Origin: an uncultured Acidobacteriia bacterium
GTDB taxonomy: Bacteria; Acidobacteriota; Terriglobia; Bryobacterales; Bryobacteraceae
Direction: 5' to 3'
Length of the DNA: 34,177 nt
NCBI GenBank assembly: GCA_903925015.1
Contig: CAIYDY010000215.1
Span: 1 to 34,177 of the forward strand
The position numbers and the translations under genes were made by a program. Positions 25,333-33,443 of the stretch are shown here, piece after piece (within the stretch, counting starts at the first letter, position 1; each line of letters opens with the position of its first letter). The notes under the pieces were generated by a model, which ran no database searches, was not told where the DNA came from, and saw nothing but the letters and a program-made list of their open reading frames with translations.

Positions 25333-28300
25333 ATGAAATTCGCTGCGCGCCTAGCCGCCATTTCCATCCTTAGCGCCATTTGCGCCTTCGCCCAGAGCGG
25401 TGGAGCCACGCTCCAAGGGACCGTCAAAGATGCCACCGGAGCCGTCATGCCCGGCGTCAAAGTCAGCATCACCCACTTGGATACCGGTATTAAGTCCGGC
25501 ACGGTTTCGAACAATGACGGATTTTTCGTCTTTCCGCCGGTCCAGATCGGCAGCTACCGCGTCCGCTGCGAAGCCAAAGGCATGAAGGCGTGGGAGGAGA
25601 CCTTAGTCCTGGCCACCGGGCAACTGGCAGACATCAACCCTCGGCTCACACTGGGTGACGTAAACCAGACCGTTGAAGTCACCGACACGGCACCGCTGGT
25701 GACAACGACCGATCCGACCGACGCAACCACGCTTGACCAGCAGCGCATCAAGGAACTCCCGGTAAACGGTCGCGACCTCAACACGCTGATCTCCGACGTC
25801 ACCCCGGGCATCGAATACGGCGGCAATGTGAACGACGGCGCGCGCACCGGCGGCATGATGACCTACTCGACGAACTACTCGCAGGACGGCGCTTCCGCCA
25901 ACAACCGCGAGTTCGGCGGTTCCACCGGACTCCAGGGCCTCGAATCAATCGGCGAGGTCCGGATCGAGACCAGCACCGGCAACGCGAAATCGTCCTCCCC
26001 CGCTTCCATCATCATTACGACCCGTGGCGGCACCAACGCCTACCACGTTTCGGGCTACGAAACCGCACGCAACAACTGCTGCGGCGTCGCCAAGCACCTA
26101 CAGGATTTCAATCCCAACGGCACCCCCTTCCAACTGCCCAAGCTGATCCGCAACGAATTTGGCGGCTCCTTCGGCGGCCCGGTCGTCCTCCCGTCGTTCG
26201 GGTTGAACGGGAAAAAGTTCTACGACGGCCACAACCGGACCTTCTTTTTCGTCTCACGTGAAGCCGTCTACCTGCGCCAGGGTGTAGTCGGATCCTACTC
26301 CGTGCCCACCGCGGCGCAACGCAAGGGCGACTTCTCAGGCCTCGAAACAAGCACCGGGCTCCCGATCACGCTCTACGACCCCAACACCAGCGCCATCCAG
26401 ACCATCAACAACAGGCCGATCACCCTCCGCACCCCGTTTCCGAACAACACCATCCCGATCAGCCGTGAGAGTCCGCTCGCCAAGTACATGTACGGGATTA
26501 CGCCGATGCCGAACGACATCACGGAACCCAACATCACGGCGAACCTGAAGTACGCCTTCGGGAGCAGCGGCCTCCCCAACCAGAACAACAACCCGATGAC
26601 GATCCGTGTGGACCACCGGATCTCGCAGAAGGACAACTTCTTCGCCAAGGCCAACTGGGGCAAGCAGATTTCGTGGTTCCTCGGAACCAGCGGATCCAAC
26701 GGTGTACCCACAGCCAACTACGAGGCCAACGTCACCTACCTGCCGATGCAGAGCTGGGGTGCGGCACTGAGCGACACACACGTCTTTTCGACCAGTTTCT
26801 TCGTGGAAAACCTGCTCAACAAGACTTGGCAAACCACCAAGACCATCGCGGGCCCGCCGGATGCCCAGAAGGAATTCGCCACCAGCCTCGGGCTCCCCAA
26901 CCCCTACGGGCAGATCGGATTCCCCAACATCACTTCGATCGGATTCAGCAACTATATTGAAGGGGACAACCGCAGGTTCCTCTCCAGCGGCATCATGAAT
27001 GCCGCCCAAAACTACACGTGGATCAAGGGCCGCCACACGTTCCAATTCGGCTGGGCTTGGCACGACGAAGTGCAGCGGCTGCAGCCCGACCAAGGCAATA
27101 TCTCCGGTTCCGCGACGTTCAACAGTCTTGCAACATCCCTGGAGAGTTCCACCAGCGGATCCACAACTACGCCAACCACGGTTGGGAACACCGGTTATGA
27201 CGCAGCAAACTTCTTCCTCGGCGATGCCGCTACCTATAGCGTGTACCTCTCGCGCGGCGTGATGAAGGTCTCCCAAAAGACGATGGGCAACTACTTCCAG
27301 GACAGCTGGAAGGTGAGCGGACGCCTAACACTGACCCCGGGCCTCCGTTGGGACATCAACCCCGCATGGAAGGACAGCAACCACCTGCTGAATACCTTCG
27401 ACACGAAAAACCACAAGGTCGTCTTGTCCGAATCCGTTGATTACTACCTGCAGCACGGTGCCACGACCCAACAGGTGATCACCAACTTCCAGAAGGTGAA
27501 CGTACAATTTGAGAGCGCCAAGGACGCCGGCCTTTCCTCCAACCTGTTCCCGAACAACTTCTACGACTTCGGCCCGCGCATGGGAGCGGCCTACCGCTTC
27601 TTCGACGGCAAGAAGGCCTTTGTGTTGCGCGGCGGCTATGGACTCTATATTTCCGGCCTGCCCCTGCGCACACTCCTGGCACAGTTCTCCAGCCAGTTGC
27701 CCTTCAAGGCGACGTTCCAGTACAACCCGAACAGTTCCGCCTACAGCCCCGACGCGACCAACAGCTACCTGTTGACCCACGCCTCGCCGATCATTGCCGG
27801 ACTCAACTCGCAGAACCCCGTCGACATCACCAACCCCAATGCGCTGGGCGTTGGCCAGAGCGTGACCGGCCTCGCCACAGAGCTGCCGAGCACCAAGGTC
27901 CAGGAGTGGAACGCGGAAATCGAGAAGGATCTGGGGCACCAGATGGTGTTCCGGATCAAGTACAGCGGCAAACACGGGTCCAACCTCGACCAATTGGACA
28001 ACATCAACCCGCAGATGACGGACTACAACTGGTACACCACCACCCATCTGCCCACTCCGACCGGCACCTACGCCAACACGGCCCGCCGCATCTACGACAC
28101 GACTGCGTACACCACCATCAACCTGCTTTCCAAGACCGGCGTCAGCAACTCGGAAACCGGCACCGTGGAGATCGACAAGCGGTTCAGCAAGGGACTGCAA
28201 TTCCAGTGGTTCTATACGCTGACAAACGCCTACCGGCTGGCGGGCAATTCGTTCCGCGACGGCCTCGGCACGATCGCCGCCCAATATGCGCCGGGCTCGG

Positions 28301-29109
28301 TGCCCACGGACCCCGCCGCGCTGAACCACTTCCTGAACTACGCCCGCGACACCGGCGTGCCCCAGCACCGGATGCGCTGGAACTGGATTTACAACCTGCC
28401 GGTGGGTAAGCGCCAAGCGTTCCTGCATAACGCTCCGAAGTGGCTCGACACCATAGTCGGGGGTTGGACCATGACCGGCAGCGGCACGCTGGTGAGCTCC
28501 TGGTTTGCGCTCGACGCCTCCAACTGGAATTTCACCGACGCCGGTGTCCAGACCTACGGCAAGTCGGTGCCGATCCAGGACTGCACAGCGACCCCGGCCA
28601 CGGCCAAGACCAGCGCCGAGGCGCGCTGCTACTCGGCCTACCTTTACTGGAACGGCTATATCTCGCCCAGCCGCATCAACAGCAAGAACGCCAACGGCGT
28701 GCCGAACGGCTACATCGGGATTCCGGCCAACTACAAATCCGCTGTGACACCGCTGATTCCCTACGGCACTCCCGGTGCCGTGACCGGCGACTATGACACC
28801 AACGTGGTCTACATCCCGCTTTCGAACGGCGTCACCCAGCGGGTGGCGTACGACAACGGGCTGAATCCGTTCCGCAACCAGTACCGGCTTGGACCGTTCA
28901 ACTGGATCATGGATTCCTCCATGCGCAAGACGTTCAAGCTGACCGAGAAGCGGGGTACGCTGCGGGTGGGCATCGACGTGTTCAACGTGTTCAACAACCA
29001 GGGAATGAACGCGCCCGGCAGCAACGGCGTGGTGACCATGAACCGGTCGTTCAACCCGTATGGATTCCAACCCCGGCAGGTGCAGGGGAGTTTCCGGTTC
29101 GAGTTCTAG
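25333..29109 (+). CDS. Oar-like TonB-dependent receptor with carboxypeptidase-regulatory domain
   Basis: A 1258-residue outer-membrane protein. The signal peptide MKFAARLAAISILSAICAFAQ is followed by a carboxypeptidase-regulatory domain (TLQGTVKDATGAVMPGVKVSI, about 26-110). A plug-like region follows (LPVNGRDLNTLI; TRGGTNAYHVSGYE; LIRNEFGGSFGGPVVLP), then a long barrel with FFFVSRE and FNVFNNQGMNAPGSNG, ending QGSFRFEF with a terminal Phe. It is the same class as the gene at 827-4198 but only distantly similar. The last 339 bases are repeated at 32997-33335, showing that a close relative once lay just downstream. The substrate is unknown. Confidence 0.9.
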   Translation: MKFAARLAAISILSAICAFAQSGGATLQGTVKDATGAVMPGVKVSITHLDTGIKSGTVSNNDGFFVFPPVQIGSYRVRCEAKGMKAWEETLVLATGQLADINPRLTLGDVNQTVEVTDTAPLVTTTDPTDATTLDQQRIKELPVNGRDLNTLISDVTPGIEYGGNVNDGARTGGMMTYSTNYSQDGASANNREFGGSTGLQGLESIGEVRIETSTGNAKSSSPASIIITTRGGTNAYHVSGYETARNNCCGVAKHLQDFNPNGTPFQLPKLIRNEFGGSFGGPVVLPSFGLNGKKFYDGHNRTFFFVSREAVYLRQGVVGSYSVPTAAQRKGDFSGLETSTGLPITLYDPNTSAIQTINNRPITLRTPFPNNTIPISRESPLAKYMYGITPMPNDITEPNITANLKYAFGSSGLPNQNNNPMTIRVDHRISQKDNFFAKANWGKQISWFLGTSGSNGVPTANYEANVTYLPMQSWGAALSDTHVFSTSFFVENLLNKTWQTTKTIAGPPDAQKEFATSLGLPNPYGQIGFPNITSIGFSNYIEGDNRRFLSSGIMNAAQNYTWIKGRHTFQFGWAWHDEVQRLQPDQGNISGSATFNSLATSLESSTSGSTTTPTTVGNTGYDAANFFLGDAATYSVYLSRGVMKVSQKTMGNYFQDSWKVSGRLTLTPGLRWDINPAWKDSNHLLNTFDTKNHKVVLSESVDYYLQHGATTQQVITNFQKVNVQFESAKDAGLSSNLFPNNFYDFGPRMGAAYRFFDGKKAFVLRGGYGLYISGLPLRTLLAQFSSQLPFKATFQYNPNSSAYSPDATNSYLLTHASPIIAGLNSQNPVDITNPNALGVGQSVTGLATELPSTKVQEWNAEIEKDLGHQMVFRIKYSGKHGSNLDQLDNINPQMTDYNWYTTTHLPTPTGTYANTARRIYDTTAYTTINLLSKTGVSNSETGTVEIDKRFSKGLQFQWFYTLTNAYRLAGNSFRDGLGTIAAQYAPGSVPTDPAALNHFLNYARDTGVPQHRMRWNWIYNLPVGKRQAFLHNAPKWLDTIVGGWTMTGSGTLVSSWFALDASNWNFTDAGVQTYGKSVPIQDCTATPATAKTSAEARCYSAYLYWNGYISPSRINSKNANGVPNGYIGIPANYKSAVTPLIPYGTPGAVTGDYDTNVVYIPLSNGVTQRVAYDNGLNPFRNQYRLGPFNWIMDSSMRKTFKLTEKRGTLRVGIDVFNVFNNQGMNAPGSNGVVTMNRSFNPYGFQPRQVQGSFRFEF
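28771..29109 (+). repeat. Upstream copy of a 339-bp direct repeat (TonB receptor 3' end)
   Basis: This segment aligns without gaps to 32997-33335. By eye there are roughly 30 mismatches (about 90% identity), nearly all at third codon positions. Only three residues differ, counting from the PGAVTGDYD block to the terminal Phe. The two copies are in the same orientation and flank the whole minus-strand glycosyltransferase cluster. Confidence 0.9.
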
Positions 29110-29135
29110 GAGAACAGGAAGCTACTTGGGCTACA

Positions 29136-29843
29136 TCATGCTGATCCAGGCTGCCATCTTTCCGTCTGCCTTCCGCGCCAATTGATTCGCGGGTGCCCCA
29201 AGTGGAGCACCTCCACACCCGGCAGGAAAAGCCGCTGCCGCTCGGCAAACTGTAGTGCGAAATAGACGTCATATTCGGCGGCCGTCGGAAACTCCACCAA
29301 GTGTTTCGGCGCTGATTCCAAAGTGCAGTTCCAAAGTTGGAAATAGCCGGACAGCGCCGCAGGATTCCCCGTTGGACACTTGCCCCATACCCTGCCGTCG
29401 ATAATTGGCAGATCGGCGGTAGGAAAAGATTCCATCTTCCTCCGTCCAGCTGAAAACTCGAGCCAGTCGCTCTCTGAGAGGCACATTCGCCGCCTCGCCC
29501 CATACAGGGTGTCCGACACCAATCTCTCCCATTCCAGAAATAAATCACGGGGCAGAATGATGTCGGCGTCAAGCATTAGCACCCAACCGCAATTTTGGGT
29601 GGTGCGCACATGCCTCAGCCATTCATTGAGGGCTCGGGCTTTGTTGAACATACCGTTCTCGCGCCACGCGGTAGTTGCAAAAACATCGGCACCGTGCTCC
29701 AAGGCAAGAGACCGCGTACGCCGGTCCCACGGCGCGGTCAGCACAGTTATCCGGCCGGGTCGCGGTAGAACAAGCATATTCACAGGCAACGTCAAGCTCA
29801 AGAAATCGTCGTAATCCACGCAGCAGATTACGGTGTTCAACAT
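29136..29843 (-). CDS. GT-A family glycosyltransferase-like protein
   Basis: A 235-residue protein that looks like a small GT-A fold glycosyltransferase: an N-terminal alpha/beta unit (TVICCVDYDDFLSLTLPVN; RITVLTAPWD), FNKARALNEWLRH before the metal site, and the DxD motif in WVLMLDADIILP (Asp92, Asp94). The later LSGYFQLWN and EYDVYFALQF with LHLGHP resemble acceptor-side motifs of GT2 relatives. The start at ATG 29843 has GGAG nine bases upstream; the frame is open to 29903. It would transfer a sugar from a nucleotide donor, but donor and acceptor are unknown. It follows the RRE-like glycosyltransferase gene by 63 bp on the same strand and converges on the TonB-dependent gene. Confidence 0.72.
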   Translation of the reverse strand: MLNTVICCVDYDDFLSLTLPVNMLVLPRPGRITVLTAPWDRRTRSLALEHGADVFATTAWRENGMFNKARALNEWLRHVRTTQNCGWVLMLDADIILPRDLFLEWERLVSDTLYGARRRMCLSESDWLEFSAGRRKMESFPTADLPIIDGRVWGKCPTGNPAALSGYFQLWNCTLESAPKHLVEFPTAAEYDVYFALQFAERQRLFLPGVEVLHLGHPRINWRGRQTERWQPGSA

Positions 29844-29906
29844 GATATTACACTCCATGGCATCCGAGGTCCTTGGACCACTTCTGAACAGAAAGCGCAC
29901 CATACG

Positions 29907-31766
29907 TTACAGTTGGCGGCCCAACTCCACGCCCCTCGCTTTGAGCAAGTTTGCCGTATCAACAATCGCCGGCCACCAAATCAGCAACTCCGCGAAGCTA
30001 GCCGTGAGCGCCTGCAACCGAGCGGAAACGCACCCGGAGTCGGCGTTGGCTTCAAAGTCGAATATTTGCATTGGATCGGCGCATGCCGCAACTGCCGCAG
30101 CTTCCACCCGTTGGTTCAATTCCTCGATCCAAGCTTCGGGGACGAACGACCGGTGGTTAGCAATCCATACTTCGCATCGCCGGGCGAAACCGGCCGCGCG
30201 GGCGACCAAAACAGTTCGAACAATGTCTCGAAAATCCCTTTCACTGAGCCGACTAACCGAACGCAGGTGGCAGCCCAATGAGATCATGTTTTCCCTTGGC
30301 GTGGAGCCAGCGGATGGTTGCCAAGCTGCAACCAAGGCAGCGACCACATCGGAAACGCTCCCAAGTTTATCTCGTCCCGGCAGATATGCGCGCGGGGCAT
30401 CCGGCTTGTGTTCCATCGTGAAAGGCAAGTGGGCGGAAAAGCAATCGCTGTCGCACTTCGATAGAACCGCGGCAAAAAGTCTGTCCTGAGCCCGGTAGAT
30501 TGGGACATAGGGAGGGAGGATGTCGGTGTTGTCCAAGCCGAAGAACATCCCAAGCGAAGGGCTCTCGCCATGGATGACAGTAGGCGACTGAACTTGTCTC
30601 GCAAGCGCCCGCGACGCGAGGAGTGCTCGAAAGCCATGGGGATCGACTGCCAGCCGATCCAATGTTGATGGATTCGAGCTGGTCAGGATGCCGATGTCCG
30701 AACGGAATCCACTGTCTCCAACCGATCCGTTGTACGTCACCCTTACAGTACCCTTCCTGCGAAAAATCGCCTCGGTAGTGTGACCGCAAATATTATCCAG
30801 CATTTGCAGTAGATCCCCGCTTCCGGACTCCCAGGAGGTCCACGCCGATTCGCCAACGGTTCTCGAAAGAAATTGCTCGTGCTCCGCAAATGGATCCAAA
30901 AGAACAGGGACTACGTTTGAGACGGACGCCTCAATGTCTCTGGAACACCAGTATTCATAGTAATCACCGCCACAGACAAAGCTCGGGTGTGGCGACTTGC
31001 ATTCCGTTGAAGCGCGGCCGGTACGGCAGACGGTATCGTCATCGACAGATAGGATTCTGTCTCCCAGAGTCTGCAGTAAAATCGCATTCCGATTGGCGCC
31101 CGTCCGCACGGTTGCACGGGAATCCGAAGAACCAAGCAAGCCGAACGCAACGGTTTCGAGGGGCAAGTCGCCCTCGCTGCACAAGATCCTTGCGTATGAA
31201 GCCTTTTCCTTCGGCCCGGCGTAGTAGATTGCGACGTTGTGCGCCCTTGCCTCTCGCTCCAGTGCTGGGCGCGAAAGGTCGTCCTCGTCTGCCATAACAC
31301 AATACCTCAATTGGCGTCCAAACTGCTGCTGATTGGCGATGTAGCTTTGGAGTGCCCGCGCCAATTCCCTCGGACGCGATCCCGTGGGTATCGCAAGCCA
31401 ATCGATTTGGTACGGGCCCGAACGATCTCTTTTGGATGAACGGCACGCTCCCAGCAGTTCATCCTGGGAAATCAACGCTCCGGCAGCTTGGAGCTGCTTG
31501 AGTACCAGAGCCATTTCAGCCTGGCCAGATTCGAACGGAAACGCCGCTGCCAGACGTCGCGCGTGTTCTGGAACCGATGCGAACCCGAGGCAAGCGGTGA
31601 GCAGGTTGAGATCCCTCGACGCTGCGTTGATTGTACTGTCGGACAGGGGAAACCGAACCAATTCCCGACCGTTTCCGATTGGAAACCTGAGTTGAGGGCC
31701 CGGTCGAAACAGGCCCTCTCCGGCTTGGGTTGGCGATTGACTGTCGAGATGTCTGGATTCATTCAT
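29907..31766 (-). CDS. Large GT-A-like protein with N-terminal winged-helix/RRE-like segment
   Basis: A 619-residue protein with a good GAGG ribosome-binding site eight bases before ATG 31766. Residues about 45-105 (AASRDLNLLTACLGFASVPE through LKQLQAAGALISQDELL) have the helix-strand pattern of PqqD-like RiPP recognition elements or winged helices. Residues 120-160 (IDWLAIPTGSRPRELARALQ, FGRQLRYCVMADEDD) look like the first GT-A Rossmann unit. GANRNAIL with LSVDDDTVC (Asp242-244) supplies the DxD-type site. The C-terminal 370 residues contain many Cys/His but no motif I recognise. The inference is a glycosyltransferase guided to a peptide or protein substrate. RRE and GT assignments are by eye and need profile or structure confirmation. 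Base composition is lower in GC than the flanking genes. Confidence 0.5.
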   Translation of the reverse strand: MNESRHLDSQSPTQAGEGLFRPGPQLRFPIGNGRELVRFPLSDSTINAASRDLNLLTACLGFASVPEHARRLAAAFPFESGQAEMALVLKQLQAAGALISQDELLGACRSSKRDRSGPYQIDWLAIPTGSRPRELARALQSYIANQQQFGRQLRYCVMADEDDLSRPALEREARAHNVAIYYAGPKEKASYARILCSEGDLPLETVAFGLLGSSDSRATVRTGANRNAILLQTLGDRILSVDDDTVCRTGRASTECKSPHPSFVCGGDYYEYWCSRDIEASVSNVVPVLLDPFAEHEQFLSRTVGESAWTSWESGSGDLLQMLDNICGHTTEAIFRRKGTVRVTYNGSVGDSGFRSDIGILTSSNPSTLDRLAVDPHGFRALLASRALARQVQSPTVIHGESPSLGMFFGLDNTDILPPYVPIYRAQDRLFAAVLSKCDSDCFSAHLPFTMEHKPDAPRAYLPGRDKLGSVSDVVAALVAAWQPSAGSTPRENMISLGCHLRSVSRLSERDFRDIVRTVLVARAAGFARRCEVWIANHRSFVPEAWIEELNQRVEAAAVAACADPMQIFDFEANADSGCVSARLQALTASFAELLIWWPAIVDTANLLKARGVELGRQL

Positions 31767-31820
31767 ACTTGAGCCTCGGCAAACCAGCGAACGGCCTATG
31801 ATGGTCGAGCCAAGCCCTTC

Positions 31821-32696
31821 TCAATTCGGCGTGGGAGTTTTGTTCAATTTGTCGACGACCATAAACTGGGCTTGTACTTTTGCGGCCTTCATCTTCAATC
31901 CAAGTTGCTTCTCCAAGGCCGCCGCTACAGCCTTCGGGTCCATCTGGGGACCATCCTCGCCAACAGAAGCTGACTGTCCGTTGCGGAGTTCAGGCGGAAG
32001 CGGCCGAGGTGGAGCGGGAAAGGCAACGCGAAACAGGTACTTCCCCGCCAAACCCGTCTTGTCTTGGAATAGGACCCCTGGGAACAGCAACCCAAGGCGG
32101 CCTAGAAATACCCTCATGGAGGCCCCGACCAAGTTGATATGTGCAATCCCGTCCGAATATGTCATTTCGGCACCGCCAAGGCTAGGGACTGGAAATCCCT
32201 GCTTGTCCATCTTGGGAGGTTGGTTTGCAATTCTAGCGTCAGTTCCGAACGCGGGCGCTTCGGCAGACGCGAGCTTGTGGCCCCCTGAAGCCTGCGTTAT
32301 CACCCAACCGTCCAAATCCTTCGGGAATTCGTGGAACGCCAGACCGAACCTCGACACCAGCAGTCCAGCCACCATCTGCCGAAATTGAATCTGAGTTGTT
32401 CCAGGCGGCATCTTTGCCTCCAAAGCGTAATCAGAATCAAGCCACGAGGGGCCCGAGATCCGCTCAGGGTGGTCGAGATAGTCCGGGTAAGCGGTTCGAA
32501 TAAGCCACCTCGGAGAAGTCCGAGACCACGATGCGCGCTCAAAGCCGGGGCCGCCCGAGTACCGCTTGGGAATGTCCGGTGATACGGGCTTTAGGGAGGC
32601 AACAATGAATTCAGAGGGCTCTGAAGCATTGGAGACATGGAGACACAAGACTGCAAATCCGACGATTTTGAAATTTGCTTTCATTGAAATACTCAT
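31821..32696 (-). CDS. TIGR03435 family protein
   Basis: A protein of about 291 residues belonging to the acidobacterial TIGR03435 family, of unknown function. Hallmarks are FIVASLKPVSP after a signal peptide (ending near HVSNA), ISGPSWLDSDYALEAKMPPG, FRQMVAGLLVSRFGLAFHE, DKTGLAGKYLF and the C-terminal LEKQLGLKMKAAKVQAQFMVVDKLNKTPTPN pattern, here split by position. Solibacter relatives carry many paralogs. The start could be ATG 32696 (AGAAAG just upstream), ATG 32684 or GTG 32717. It is on the same strand as the two glycosyltransferase-like genes and 54 bp ahead of the larger one, so it may share their transcript. Confidence 0.88.
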   Translation of the reverse strand: MSISMKANFKIVGFAVLCLHVSNASEPSEFIVASLKPVSPDIPKRYSGGPGFERASWSRTSPRWLIRTAYPDYLDHPERISGPSWLDSDYALEAKMPPGTTQIQFRQMVAGLLVSRFGLAFHEFPKDLDGWVITQASGGHKLASAEAPAFGTDARIANQPPKMDKQGFPVPSLGGAEMTYSDGIAHINLVGASMRVFLGRLGLLFPGVLFQDKTGLAGKYLFRVAFPAPPRPLPPELRNGQSASVGEDGPQMDPKAVAAALEKQLGLKMKAAKVQAQFMVVDKLNKTPTPN

Positions 32697-32710
32697 CTTT
32701 CTGTTAAAAA

Positions 32711-32917
32711 TTACCACAGAACACTAGCACTGCGCCACCATAGCAAGTGGGTTGCCGAACAAGCCCATGTCGCAACGACCAGAATCGCCAGAACGATATT
32801 GATGATAAGCCCTTTGACTCTACTCATAATGTACTGCGTCCAATTACCTACGGGAAGGATACCATCGCTTTGTGAAGTGGTCAACATTGTTTTTATTTTT
32901 TCTTCGATGAAAATCAC
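32711..32917 (-). CDS. Possible small membrane peptide
   Basis: A 68-codon frame beginning at GTG 32917; an internal ATG at 32827 would give 38 residues. The C-terminal part holds one hydrophobic stretch, GLIINIVLAILVVATWA, followed by CSATHLLWWRSASVLW, with a basic residue pair before it, so it could be a single-pass membrane peptide. It ends 14 bases before the favoured start of the TIGR03435 gene and is the first frame of the minus-strand cluster. I recognise no family. It might be a leader peptide, a small partner protein, a modification substrate, or simply an open frame by chance. Confidence 0.3.
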   Translation of the reverse strand: MIFIEEKIKTMLTTSQSDGILPVGNWTQYIMSRVKGLIINIVLAILVVATWACSATHLLWWRSASVLW

Positions 32918-32993
32918 GACTTGACAGTGCTTCTACAGACGTCAGGGAATATTTCATGTTCTTGCAAAATAGCGTCGCACACTGGCCGCTATT

Positions 32994-33335
32994 ACCCCCG
33001 GTGCAGTGACCGGAGACTATGACACCAACGTGGTTTATATCAAGCTTACGAATGGCGTTACCCAGCGCGTTGCGTTTGACAACGGGCTGAATCCATTCCG
33101 CAACCAGTACCGGCTGGGGCCGTTCAACTGGATAATGGATTCCTCCATGCGGAAGACATTCAAGCTGACCGAGAAGCGTGGCACGCTGCGGGTCGGCATC
33201 GACGTATTCAATGTCTTCAACAACCAGGGCATGAACGCGCCGGGCAGCAACGGCGTGGTGACCATGAACCGGTCGTTCAACCCGTATGGTTTCCAGCCCC
33301 GGCAGGTGCAGGGAAGTTTCCGGTTCGAGTTTTGA
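32994..33335 (+). pseudogene. Truncated 3' end of a TonB-dependent receptor gene
   Basis: The last about 113 codons of a TonB-dependent receptor, from TPGAVTGDYD to QGSFRFEF and a TGA stop, in frame and undamaged. Upstream the homology stops abruptly at 32994, and the frame meets a TAG at 32970-32972, so no signal peptide, plug or most of the barrel remains. Compared with 28771-29109 the changes are mostly synonymous. This implies the two copies diverged as functional genes before this one lost its 5' part. It could be called from an internal GTG (33006), but a 109-residue barrel fragment without export signal is unlikely to function. Confidence 0.88.
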
Positions 33336-33443
33336 ATCGCGCAAGTACGGGCCTTGAGGGCACGGTACCGGAGGGAAAGCCGACTGCAGACCGGAAAGCA
33401 CTTCCCCACACGGAGGGGAGGGCTTTGGGCATATGATAGGTCC

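Noticed and set aside
27325-29070. Minus-strand frame of 581 codons inside the second TonB-dependent gene
   Set aside because: Val/Gly/Arg-rich antisense shadow. Part of it recurs opposite 33006-33335 only because the sense strand is duplicated.
33395-33425. Hairpin before the cupin gene as a terminator
   Set aside because: The stem is only about five base pairs and has no T-run after it.
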